From Nocardia beijingensis NBRC 16342 (GTDB lineage Bacteria; Actinomycetota; Actinomycetes; Mycobacteriales; Mycobacteriaceae): a stretch of DNA of 64,000 nt. The DNA is taken from positions 51,536 to 115,535 of the forward strand of contig NZ_BDBC01000002.1 of assembly GCF_001612785.1 (NCBI RefSeq). The letters are read 5' to 3'. The notes under the pieces were generated by a model that was not told the origin of the DNA, did no database searches, and saw only the letters and a program-made list of their open reading frames with translations. Of the stretch, positions 1 through 7,759 are shown piece by piece (position 1 is the stretch's first letter; each line of letters starts with the position of its first letter). Position numbers and translations under genes: made by a program.

Positions 1-69
1 CCCGATGACGCCCCGGTGGAGCGGATCGGCTTGTTAGGCTTCGGCCAGAGTGGTGGTAAAGGAGTTGCC

Positions 70-258
70 ATGAAGATCAGTGTCGATCCAGACCAGTGCG
101 AAGCTAATGGAATCTGTGTCGGAATCGCCCCCGACGTGTTCGAACTCGATGACGAGGACGTACTGCACATCACGGAGGCCGACGTGCCCTCCGATCGGCT
201 CGCCGATGTCCAGGATGCCGTCGCGCAGTGCCCCAAGGCGGCGCTACGGCTGCAGTGA
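70..258 (+). CDS. fdxD: 3Fe-4S type ferredoxin, FdxD-like
   Basis: Small acidic electron-transfer ferredoxin of 62 residues. The cluster ligands are visible as Cys12 in DQCEANGIC, Cys18, and a C-terminal Cys in the CPKAAL motif; the APDVFEL core is typical of actinobacterial single-cluster ferredoxins that serve cytochrome P450s or dehydrogenases. The ATG at 70 is chosen because AAAGGAG lies five bases upstream; an upstream in-frame ATG at 16 has no such site. The same gene order (ferredoxin, SDR, yrbE4A) is known at the M. tuberculosis mce4 locus (Rv3503c, fdxD), which supports a role in steroid metabolism. The redox partner is not identifiable here. Confidence 0.9.
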   Translation: MKISVDPDQCEANGICVGIAPDVFELDDEDVLHITEADVPSDRLADVQDAVAQCPKAALRLQ

Positions 259-276
259 ACGGGCCTTGCCGTAAGT

Positions 277-290
277 TGGAACACGTTCTA
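277..290. promoter_or_regulatory. KstR-type operator upstream of the SDR gene
   Basis: TGGAACACGTTCTA fits the KstR consensus TnnAACnnGTTnnA at every fixed position. It lies 11 bases before the GTG of the SDR gene, so bound repressor would cover the start region. KstR is the TetR-family repressor of cholesterol catabolism in mycolata and is released by a CoA-thioester sterol intermediate. The kstR gene is not in this window. Confidence 0.8.
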
Positions 291-301
291 GAGTCGGCCG
301 C

Positions 302-1204
302 GTGAGCAATGATCTGAGCCTGGCGGGCCGTGTAGCGATCGTGACCGGCGGCGGCGCCGGACTTGGGCGGGCCGAGGCGCTCGCGCTGGCCGGGGCCGGT
401 GCGTCCGTGGTGATCAACGACCTCGCGGAGTCGGACGCCGTCGCGGACACGCTCGGCGCGATCCGGGCGCTCGGCGCCAAGGCGGAGTTCGTCGCGGGCA
501 GTATCGCCGAGCGCGCCACCGCCGACGCGCTGATCCGCACCGCGGAGGAGTCGTTCGGTTCGGTCGACATCGTGGTCAACAACGCGGGCATCACCCGCGA
601 CCGGATGCTGTTCAACATGTCCGACGAGGATTTCGACGCGGTGCTCGCGGTGCACCTGCGCGGCCATTTCCTGCTCTCGCGCAACGCCGCCGCCTACTGG
701 CGCGGCAAGTCGAAGCAGGCGGGCGCGCCGGTGTACGGCAGGCTGGTCAACACCTCGTCGGAGGCCGGATTGCTGGGCCCGGAGGGGCAGGCCAACTACG
801 GCGCGGCGAAGGCGGGCATCACCGCGCTCACCCTTTCGGCCGCGCGGGCGCTGTCGCGCTACGGCGTGCGCGCCAACGCGATCGCCCCGCGAGCGCGCAC
901 GGCGATGACCGAGGCGGTGTTCAGTCCCGCCCCGGAGGGGGAGCCCGACCCGCTGTCGCCCGATCATGTGGCCCGGCTGGTGGCCTACCTGGCCTCGCCC
1001 GCGGCCGACGGGGTCAACGGCCAACTGTTCGTCGTCTACGGGGGGATGGTGGCGCTGATGGCGGCGCCCGTCGTCGAGCGCAGGTTCGACGCGGCCGAGG
1101 GGGAGTGGTCGCCGCGGGATCTGGCCGATACGCTGGGCGGCTACTTCGCCGATCGCCCCGATGGGCGGACCTTCTCGGCGTCTTCGCTGACCGAGCTGGG
1201 GTGA
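302..1204 (+). CDS. hsd4A: Short-chain dehydrogenase/reductase, Hsd4A-like
   Basis: NAD(P)-dependent SDR of 300 residues. The Rossmann motif TGGGAGLGRAEA is near residue 15, NNAG near residue 98, and the catalytic Ser, Tyr and Lys lie in NTSSEAG and YGAAKAG. Position between fdxD and yrbE4A matches Rv3502c of M. tuberculosis, a hydroxysteroid or 3-hydroxyacyl-CoA dehydrogenase acting on the sterol side chain; the exact substrate cannot be told from sequence. GTG start 11 bases after a KstR-like operator, so the mRNA may be nearly leaderless. A GC-rich hairpin follows the stop. Confidence 0.88.
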   Translation: MSNDLSLAGRVAIVTGGGAGLGRAEALALAGAGASVVINDLAESDAVADTLGAIRALGAKAEFVAGSIAERATADALIRTAEESFGSVDIVVNNAGITRDRMLFNMSDEDFDAVLAVHLRGHFLLSRNAAAYWRGKSKQAGAPVYGRLVNTSSEAGLLGPEGQANYGAAKAGITALTLSAARALSRYGVRANAIAPRARTAMTEAVFSPAPEGEPDPLSPDHVARLVAYLASPAADGVNGQLFVVYGGMVALMAAPVVERRFDAAEGEWSPRDLADTLGGYFADRPDGRTFSASSLTELG

Positions 1205-1205
1205 G

Positions 1206-1224
1206 CCGCGGCGGCTCGCCGCGG
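1206..1224. terminator. Hairpin after the SDR stop codon
   Basis: CCGCGGCG and CGCCGCGG pair perfectly around a three-base loop GCT, two bases after the SDR stop. There is no T tract, as is usual in high-GC actinobacteria. It could separate fdxD-hsd4A transcription from the yrbE4A operon. Confidence 0.4.
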
Positions 1225-1295
1225 GCACGCTACTGATCAGCTGTCCAACTGTTGATCATGTGATCGGTGCTTGGTAGACATAGGGACGGGTTATG

Positions 1296-1316
1296 TCCCA
1301 CCTCACAAAGGTGGGA
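1296..1316. other. 8-bp hairpin in the yrbE4A upstream region
   Basis: TCCCACCT and AGGTGGGA form a perfect stem with loop CACAA. It sits about 180 bases before yrbE4A, with no T tract after it. Two copies of TGATCA at 1234-1239 and 1253-1258 lie just upstream. Function is unknown: a leader structure, terminator or second operator are all possible. Confidence 0.4.
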
Positions 1317-1406
1317 TCATCACTCGCTGACACCGGTTCCAAATTTATATGCCGATCTTTCGAAATAATGCACGTCAGATGTGTGAAAAATGCTACCGGC
1401 AACACG

Positions 1407-1420
1407 GTGAACATGTTCTA
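1407..1420. promoter_or_regulatory. KstR-type operator upstream of yrbE4A
   Basis: GTGAACATGTTCTA matches TnnAACnnGTTnnA at all fixed positions except the first base. It lies 73 bases before the yrbE4A ATG and is the natural control point for the whole mce4 operon. Assignment to KstR is by consensus and by the genes controlled. Confidence 0.7.
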
Positions 1421-1493
1421 ATCGTTCCGGCGGTGCGGCCACGGTGAGATTCGCGCCGTGTGCTGTGTACGCCGGTGAGCAAGGAGGATCGCG

Positions 1494-2258
1494 ATGAACG
1501 AGGTCCTTGCCGTGCCGTTGCGGGCCGTCGGCGGATTCTTCGAACTCACCGCCGATGTCGCACGTGCCAGCGTGCGCAGACCCTTTCAATGGCGCGAGTT
1601 CATCGATCAGTCGTGGTTCATCGCGCGGGTATCGATCGTGCCGACATTGCTGGTCGCCATTCCCTTCACCGTTCTGGTGAGCTTCACGCTGAACATTCTG
1701 TTGCGCGAGATCGGCGCGGCCGACCTGAGCGGAGCGGGCGCGGCGTTCGGCGCGGTCACCCAGGTGGGTCCGATCGTCACCGTGCTCATCGTCGCCGGCG
1801 CAGGCGCGACCGCGATCTGCGCCGACCTGGGCGCCCGCACCATCCGCGAGGAAATCGACGCGATGCGGGTGCTCGGCATCAATCCGGTGCACCGCTTGGT
1901 GGTGCCGCGGGTGCTCGCCTCGATGTTCGTCGCGCTGATGCTCAACAGCCTGGTGTGCACCATCGGCATCGTCGGCGGATTTCTGTTCTCGGTGTTTCTG
2001 CAGGACGTGAACCCCGGCGCGTTCGTCAATGGCATCACGCTGCTCACCCATCTGCCCGAGTTGATCATTTCGGAGGTGAAAGCCGGATTGTTCGGGCTGA
2101 TCGCCGGACTGGTCGCCTGCTATCTGGGCCTGAATGTCAAAGGTGGACCCAAGAGTGTCGGTGATGCGGTGAATCAGACCGTAGTGTTCGCTTTTATGGC
2201 CTTGTTCGTCGTGAACGTGGTGGTCACCGCCGTCGGCATCAAGTTCACGGCGCGGTGA
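1494..2258 (+). CDS. yrbE4A: YrbE4A, permease subunit of the Mce4 importer
   Basis: Integral membrane permease of 254 residues, MlaE/YrbE family (PF02405). It has several hydrophobic helices and the conserved family core around EEIDAMRVLGINPVHRLVVP, which resembles the coupling region contacting the ATPase. In mycolata YrbE4A and YrbE4B form the inner-membrane channel of the Mce4 complex that imports cholesterol and related sterols, energised by an MceG (Mkl) ATPase encoded elsewhere. ATG preceded by AAGGAGG at about nine bases. Four bases separate it from yrbE4B. First gene of a ten-gene operon. Confidence 0.95.
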   Translation: MNEVLAVPLRAVGGFFELTADVARASVRRPFQWREFIDQSWFIARVSIVPTLLVAIPFTVLVSFTLNILLREIGAADLSGAGAAFGAVTQVGPIVTVLIVAGAGATAICADLGARTIREEIDAMRVLGINPVHRLVVPRVLASMFVALMLNSLVCTIGIVGGFLFSVFLQDVNPGAFVNGITLLTHLPELIISEVKAGLFGLIAGLVACYLGLNVKGGPKSVGDAVNQTVVFAFMALFVVNVVVTAVGIKFTAR

Positions 2259-2262
2259 TCCG

Positions 2263-3114
2263 ATGGCCTTCGTAATCGAATCCCGCTTCCCCCGTACCGT
2301 TCGACGGGTGCGCCGGATGTCGGATTCGCTCGATTCGGTGGGCAAGCATGCGGTGTTCTATGCCCAGGCGCTCGGTTCCATTCCGCGCGCCCTGCTGCAC
2401 TACCGCACCGAGACCATCCGGCTGATCGCCGAGATCAGCATGGGCACCGGTGCGCTGGCGGTGATCGGCGGCACGGTGGTGATCGTCGGGTTCCTCACCC
2501 TCTTCGCGGGCGGAACCATCGCCGTGCAGGGTTACAGCTCGCTGGGCAATATCGGCGTCGAGGCGCTGACCGGCTTCTTCGCGGCGTTCATCAATGTCAG
2601 GATCGCGGCGCCGGTGATCTCCGGCATCGGCCTGGCGGCCACCATCGGGGCCGGTTCGACCGCGCAGCTGGGCGCGATGCGGGTCGCCGAGGAGATCGAC
2701 GCGCTGGAATCGATGGCCATCCGGCCGGTGCCCTACCTGGTCGGCACCCGCGTGCTGGCCGGGATGATCGCGATCGTCCCGCTCTACGCGCTCGCGGTGA
2801 TCGCCTCGTTCCTGGCCAGCCGGTTCGCCACCGTGGTGATCTACGGGCAGTCGGCGGGCGTCTACGACCACTACTTCTCCACCTTCCTCATCCCGAGCGA
2901 CATCCTCTGGTCCTTCGCCCAGGCGATCTTCATGGCGTTGGCGGTCATGCTGATCCACACCTACTACGGCTACAACGCCGCTGGCGGCCCGGTCGGCGTC
3001 GGCGTCGCGGTGGGCAACGCGGTGCGCGCCTCGCTGGTCGCGGTGGTCACGGTGACCCTGCTGATCTCGCTGGCCATCTACGGCACCTCCGGCAACTTCC
3101 ATCTCTCCGGATAA
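2263..3114 (+). CDS. yrbE4B: YrbE4B, permease subunit of the Mce4 importer
   Basis: Second MlaE/YrbE-type permease, 283 residues, with a longer hydrophilic N-terminus than YrbE4A. The family core EEIDALESMAIRPVPYLVGTR is conserved, followed by hydrophobic helices and the terminal loop with YNAAGGPVGVGVAVG. It is expected to pair with YrbE4A as heterodimeric transmembrane channel. The gene starts four bases after yrbE4A and ends five bases before mce4A, showing tight co-transcription. Confidence 0.95.
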   Translation: MAFVIESRFPRTVRRVRRMSDSLDSVGKHAVFYAQALGSIPRALLHYRTETIRLIAEISMGTGALAVIGGTVVIVGFLTLFAGGTIAVQGYSSLGNIGVEALTGFFAAFINVRIAAPVISGIGLAATIGAGSTAQLGAMRVAEEIDALESMAIRPVPYLVGTRVLAGMIAIVPLYALAVIASFLASRFATVVIYGQSAGVYDHYFSTFLIPSDILWSFAQAIFMALAVMLIHTYYGYNAAGGPVGVGVAVGNAVRASLVAVVTVTLLISLAIYGTSGNFHLSG

Positions 3115-3119
3115 GCGAC

Positions 3120-4334
3120 ATGGCGGAATCGAAGCAAACGGAAAACCGCCTGGTGCGGGCGCTGCGCGGCGGCCTCGGCCTCAAACTGGCCGGGGCGGCG
3201 ATGGTGCTGGCGCTGGTCGCGATCGTGACGGTCGCGCTGATCATGTTCGTCGGCGGGTTCACCCCGACGGCCACCGTGACGGTGGACGCGCCGCGCAGCG
3301 GGCTGGTGCTCGACCCGGACGCCAAGGTGAAGGTCCGCGGTGTGGAGATCGGCCGGGTGGCCGCCATCGACAACACCGCCGACGGCGCCCGGCTGAAGCT
3401 GGCCCTCGACCCGGAACTGTTGAAGCTGGTGCCGTCCAACGCGGACGTCGACATCAGGTCCACCACCGTGTTCGGCGCGAAGTACGTCAACTTCATCGTC
3501 CCGCAGCAGCCGTCGTCCACCTCGCTGGCACCGGGCGCGGTCGTCACCGCGCAGCGGGTGACCGTCGAGTTCAACACGCTGTTCCAGCATCTGTCCGACG
3601 TGCTCGCCAAGATCGAGCCGGAGAAGCTGAACGCGACGCTGTCCGCGCTCGGCACCGCGCTGCAAGGCCGCGGGGACAAGCTCGGCCAACTGCTCGTCCA
3701 GAGTGACGCCTACTTGCGCGACATCAACCCGTACCTGCCCACGCTGCAACAGGATCTGACGAAGACCGGCCAGGTCACCGACCTGTACGCCGACTCGGTG
3801 AACGACCTGCTGCGCACCGTGGACAACTTCACGGTGACCAGCAAGACCCTCGCCCAGGAGCAGGACAGCCTGGACAACGTCCTGGTGAATCTCACCGGCC
3901 TGGCCGACACCACCGGAGCGGTCCTGCGCGAGAACGAGAATCAGCTCGGCACGGCGCTGGACCTGCTGCGCCCCACCACCGGGCTGCTCGACGAGTACGC
4001 GCCCGCGCTGTACTGCCTGATCGGCGGTCTCGGCAAGGCGCTGCCGCTGGGTGAGGCGGTCTTCGGCGGCCTGCAGGAAGGCGTCGCGCTGAACACCGGC
4101 TTCATGTACGGCGCGAAGCCCTACACCTATCCGGAGGATCTGCCGAAGGTGAACGCGACCGGCGGCCCGCAGTGCGGCGGCATCCTGGACCGGGTGCCGG
4201 GCAGCCACGCGAACTATGTCGTCACCGACACCTCGGAGGGGCATGTGTACACACCGTCGACGACGCTGACCGTCAATCCGCCGAAGGTCTTCCAACTCCT
4301 GTTCGCCGGACTACCGGGGGTGCCGCGCCCGTGA
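3120..4334 (+). CDS. mce4A: Mce4A, Mce-family substrate-shuttling protein
   Basis: 404-residue Mce protein with one N-terminal membrane anchor (about residues 20-45), then an MCE/MlaD domain (TVTVDAPRSGLVL..KVKVRGVEIGRV, about residues 50-130) and a long helical region. By homology Mce4A-F assemble a periplasm-spanning hexamer passing sterols to the YrbE channel. An Arg-Gly-Asp triplet occurs near residue 185. It overlaps mce4B by the four bases GTGA. MTB Mce4A is about 400 residues, so the length is normal. Confidence 0.94.
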   Translation: MAESKQTENRLVRALRGGLGLKLAGAAMVLALVAIVTVALIMFVGGFTPTATVTVDAPRSGLVLDPDAKVKVRGVEIGRVAAIDNTADGARLKLALDPELLKLVPSNADVDIRSTTVFGAKYVNFIVPQQPSSTSLAPGAVVTAQRVTVEFNTLFQHLSDVLAKIEPEKLNATLSALGTALQGRGDKLGQLLVQSDAYLRDINPYLPTLQQDLTKTGQVTDLYADSVNDLLRTVDNFTVTSKTLAQEQDSLDNVLVNLTGLADTTGAVLRENENQLGTALDLLRPTTGLLDEYAPALYCLIGGLGKALPLGEAVFGGLQEGVALNTGFMYGAKPYTYPEDLPKVNATGGPQCGGILDRVPGSHANYVVTDTSEGHVYTPSTTLTVNPPKVFQLLFAGLPGVPRP

Positions 4335-5359
4335 GGAATACCGCGACCACCGTCAAACTGGCCATCTTCACCCTGGTGATGACGCTGATCTTCGCCGGCC
4401 TGGCGGTCGTGTTCAGTCAGATGCGCTTCGCGCGCGAGAACGGCTACCACGCCGTGTTCACCAGTTCCTCCGGCATGCTGCCCGGGGCGAAGGTGCGCAT
4501 CGCCGGCGTGCCGGTCGGCTCGGTGACGTCGGTGAAAGTCGGCAAGGACTATCTGGCGCACGTCGAGTTCGACGTCGATCGCAAGTACCGTCTGCTCACC
4601 AGCACCCGCGCGGCGATCAAATACGAGAACCTGGTCGGCGACCGCTATCTCGAGCTGTCGGAGGGACCAGGCTCCAACCGCGTCTTGCAGCCCGGCGGCA
4701 CCATCGTGAAGGAGCAGACCGCGCCGGCGCTGGATCTGGACATGCTGCTCGGCGGATTCCGTCCGTTGCTGCGTGGCCTCGACCCCGGCCAGGTGAACGA
4801 CCTGACCAACGCGCTGCTGCAGATCTTCCAGGGCCAGGGCGGCACGCTGGTGTCCCTGCTCAACAGCGGCGGCTCGTTCGCCAAGACCCTCGCCGACCGG
4901 GACGCCTTGATCGGCAGCGTGATCAACAACCTCAACGCGGTGCTGCGGACCATCGATGAGCGCGGCGACCAGTTCGCCACCACGATCGCCGAATTGCAGC
5001 GCCTGATCAGCGGACTGGCCGCGGACAAGGACCAGATCGGCGACGCGCTGCCGCGCATCGCCGGAGCCACCGGCGACCTGACCGATCTGCTTTCCCAAGC
5101 CCGTCCCGATCTGCGGGGCACCATCGAGCAGACCGGTCGCCTGGCCACGAACCTCGACGCCGGGTCGGACACCGTCCAATGGGTGCTGGACCGGCTGCCG
5201 TCGACCTATCGCCAGCTGATCCGCATCGGCTCATACGGTTCCTTCCTCCAGCTCTACGTCTGCTCGACGAACTTCCTGGTGGACGGCCCGAACGGGCAGA
5301 CGATGAAGATCAATATGCCCGGGGCGCAGACGACCGGAAGGTGTGCGGACAACCGATGA
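4331..5359 (+). CDS. mce4B: Mce4B
   Basis: 342-residue Mce protein: N-terminal anchor (VKLAIFTLVMTLIFAGLAVV), MCE domain with PGAKVRIAGVPVGSV, then long amphipathic helices. The GTG at 4331 overlaps the mce4A stop in GTGA, so translation is coupled; a longer reading from upstream has no support. It contains an Arg-Gly-Asp triplet near residue 218. Expected to form one of six subunits of the lipid-conducting needle. Confidence 0.94.
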   Translation: MRNTATTVKLAIFTLVMTLIFAGLAVVFSQMRFARENGYHAVFTSSSGMLPGAKVRIAGVPVGSVTSVKVGKDYLAHVEFDVDRKYRLLTSTRAAIKYENLVGDRYLELSEGPGSNRVLQPGGTIVKEQTAPALDLDMLLGGFRPLLRGLDPGQVNDLTNALLQIFQGQGGTLVSLLNSGGSFAKTLADRDALIGSVINNLNAVLRTIDERGDQFATTIAELQRLISGLAADKDQIGDALPRIAGATGDLTDLLSQARPDLRGTIEQTGRLATNLDAGSDTVQWVLDRLPSTYRQLIRIGSYGSFLQLYVCSTNFLVDGPNGQTMKINMPGAQTTGRCADNR

Positions 5360-6417
5360 ACGAGCAGCGATCACCCGCCATCACCATCGGCATCGTCGGC
5401 CTCGTGCTCGCGGTGGCGGTGGCGCTGTCGGCACTGCAATTCGACCGGCTGCCGTTCATCCGCTCCGGCGCGACGTTCACCGCCTACTTCGCCGACGCGG
5501 GCGGCCTGCTGCCCGGCGACGCGGTCCAGGTGGCGGGCGTGCGATCGGGGCGGGTGGAAGACGTCAGCCTGGACGGCGCGAAAGTGCTGGTCCGGTTCAC
5601 CCTCGCGGAGTCGATCGTGCTCGGCGAGAAGACCTCGGCGGCGATCAAGACGAACACGGTGCTCGGGCGCAAATCGCTCGAGGTGACGCCATCGGGCCCC
5701 GGCGCGCTGCGCGCCGACGACACCATCCCGCTCGAACGCACCACCTCGCCGTACTCGCTCAACGAGGCGTTGAGCGAACTGGCGGGAACCGTGCACGACC
5801 TGGACCTGGACCGGGTCGACCAGACCTTGGACGTGCTTTCGGCGACCTTCGCCGACACGCCGGCGCCGTTGCGCTCGGCGCTGGACGGCGTCACCGCGCT
5901 CTCCCGCAGCATCAACGCGCGCGACCAAGCGCTGACCGACCTGCTGAAACGGGCGCAGAACGTGACGAAGATCCTCGCCGACCGCGGCAACCAGATCAAC
6001 GCGCTGCTGCTGGACGGCAACGAACTGCTCGGCGAGCTGGACCGGCGGCGCACCGCGCTCGGGCAGCTGATCGTCTACGTCAACGGACTCGCCCAGCAGC
6101 TTTCCGGCCTGGTCGCCGACAACGAGGCACAGCTGAGACCCGCCCTGGACAAGCTGAATTCGGTGGTGGCGCTGTTGCAGCGCAACAAGCAGAACCTCGC
6201 CGACGCGCTGGACGGGCTCGGCCCGTTCGCCGCGGCCCTCGGTGAACAGGTCGGCAGCGGCCCCTACTTCCAGGCGTACGTGATCAACGCGGCGAGCAAG
6301 ACGTTGCAACCGCTGGTGGACGCGCTGGTGTGGCCGCAGCACCTGCCGAACGACTTGCAGAGCTATCTCACGCCGGCCCCGTCGATCGTTCCCGCGACCC
6401 AGGAGCCGCCGCGATGA
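5356..6417 (+). CDS. mce4C: Mce4C
   Basis: 353-residue Mce protein with N-terminal hydrophobic anchor (IGIVGLVLAVAVALSAL), MCE core PGDAVQVAGVRSGRVEDV and a helical needle region with heptad-like Leu/Val spacing. ATG overlaps the mce4B stop in ATGA. Its own stop overlaps the ATG of a 22-codon reading frame rather than mce4D directly, unlike all other junctions of this operon. Confidence 0.93.
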   Translation: MNEQRSPAITIGIVGLVLAVAVALSALQFDRLPFIRSGATFTAYFADAGGLLPGDAVQVAGVRSGRVEDVSLDGAKVLVRFTLAESIVLGEKTSAAIKTNTVLGRKSLEVTPSGPGALRADDTIPLERTTSPYSLNEALSELAGTVHDLDLDRVDQTLDVLSATFADTPAPLRSALDGVTALSRSINARDQALTDLLKRAQNVTKILADRGNQINALLLDGNELLGELDRRRTALGQLIVYVNGLAQQLSGLVADNEAQLRPALDKLNSVVALLQRNKQNLADALDGLGPFAAALGEQVGSGPYFQAYVINAASKTLQPLVDALVWPQHLPNDLQSYLTPAPSIVPATQEPPR

Positions 6418-6482
6418 GTGAGCGCAACACGGCCGCTTGCGCGGTCTTGCCGGAGCCGACCGTCAGCGAGGTGGACGGATGA
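6414..6482 (+). CDS. Possible 22-codon coupled small ORF between mce4C and mce4D
   Basis: An ATG overlapping the mce4C stop in ATGA opens a 22-residue frame beginning MSERNTAACAV and ending SEVDG; its TGA overlaps the mce4D ATG in another ATGA. The two four-base overlaps make it fit the chain of translational coupling seen through the operon. The peptide is hydrophilic with one Cys and no membrane segment. It may be a real small protein, a relay that carries terminating ribosomes to mce4D, or chance; no recognised homolog. Confidence 0.35.
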   Translation: MSERNTAACAVLPEPTVSEVDG

Positions 6483-7759
6483 GCGCGCTGAACGCCGTAC
6501 GAAGACTGCCCCGCTGGGCGCTGGTGCTGGCCGGCGTGGTCGTCGCGGCGCTGGTGGTCGCGGTCGCGTGGAACGGCATAACCCGGATCGGGACCACGAA
6601 GGTGACCGCCTATTTCCCGTCCACATCCGGCCTGTACGCGGGCGACGACGTGCGGGTGCTCGGCGTCAAGGTCGGCCGCATCGATGCGATCGAGCCGGGA
6701 GCGGACCGGGTGAAGGTGACCATGACGCTGAATCGCGGCGTCGACGTGCCCGCCGACCCGAAAGCGGTGATCATCTCGCCTTCGCTGGTCTCGGCGCGTT
6801 TCATCCAGCTCGCGCCCGCCTACACCGGCGGCCCGAAGCTGAAGGACAACGGCGTGATCCCGATCGAGCACACCGCGGTGCCGGTCGAGTGGGACGACAT
6901 CAAGGCCGAGCTGTCCAAGCTGGCCACCGCGCTCGGGCCGGTCGGCGACGACAAACAGGGGTCCTTCGGCCGCTTCGTCGACACCGCCGCGAACAACCTG
7001 GACGGCAACGGGCAGCGCTTCCGAGACACGCTGCGGGAGCTGTCGGCCACGTTGAGCACGCTGTCCGACGGCCGCACCGACCTGTTCGGCACCGTGCGCA
7101 ATTTGCAGAAATTCGTCGACGTGCTGTCGGCGAGCAACGAGCAGATCGTGCAGTTCGAAGGCAGGCTCGCGTCGGTGTCGTCGGTGCTGAGCGGGGTCTC
7201 GGCGGATCTCGGCGCGGGACTGGACAACCTGGACGCGGCGATCGTGGACGTGCGCCGGTTCATCGACGGCAGCGGCGCCGAACTCACCGAGGGGGTGCAG
7301 CGGCTGGCCGACGCCACCCAGGTGCTGGTCGACAAGCGCCCGGAACTGGAGCGCGTCCTGCACTCCGGCCCGACCGCGCTGGTGAACTTCTACCAGATCT
7401 ACAAACCGGCTCAAGGGACGCTGACCGGCGCGATCGCGTTGAACAACCCGGCCGACCCGCTCGGCTTCCTGTGCGGCTCGGTGCGCGCGCTGGAGACCAA
7501 CGACTCCGATCGCAGCGCCGACCTGTGCGCGCAGTACCTGGCGCCCGTGATCAACAGCCTGAGCATGAACTACGTGCCGATCATGGCGAACCCGGCCAGC
7601 GGCGTGACCGCGTTCCCCGACCAGTTGGTGTACACCGATCCCAGCCTGGCGGGGCGGGTGGCGAGTCAGAACTCGGCGCAGCCGCAGCCCGCGCCGGTGA
7701 GCATTCCGGACGGCCTCGCCGGACTGGCCATTCCGGGACTGACAGGAGGAGGGCGATGA
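6479..7759 (+). CDS. mce4D: Mce4D
   Basis: 426-residue Mce protein. Hydrophobic anchor at about residues 12-33 (WALVLAGVVVAALVVAVAW), MCE core AGDDVRVLGVKVGRIDAI, helical region, and a Pro-rich tail ending IPGLTGGGR. The ATG at 6479 is preferred because it follows the anchor pattern of the other Mce proteins and overlaps the preceding 22-codon frame in ATGA; an earlier in-frame ATG at 6437 lies inside that small frame. It overlaps mce4E by ATGA. Confidence 0.92.
   Translation: MSALNAVRRLPRWALVLAGVVVAALVVAVAWNGITRIGTTKVTAYFPSTSGLYAGDDVRVLGVKVGRIDAIEPGADRVKVTMTLNRGVDVPADPKAVIISPSLVSARFIQLAPAYTGGPKLKDNGVIPIEHTAVPVEWDDIKAELSKLATALGPVGDDKQGSFGRFVDTAANNLDGNGQRFRDTLRELSATLSTLSDGRTDLFGTVRNLQKFVDVLSASNEQIVQFEGRLASVSSVLSGVSADLGAGLDNLDAAIVDVRRFIDGSGAELTEGVQRLADATQVLVDKRPELERVLHSGPTALVNFYQIYKPAQGTLTGAIALNNPADPLGFLCGSVRALETNDSDRSADLCAQYLAPVINSLSMNYVPIMANPASGVTAFPDQLVYTDPSLAGRVASQNSAQPQPAPVSIPDGLAGLAIPGLTGGGR

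Noticed and set aside
6418..7755. Long open frame upstream of and in frame with mce4E
   Set aside because: It lies inside mce4D in another frame, its translation is Arg/Gly-rich and lacks Mce features, and the true lipoprotein start is at 7756.
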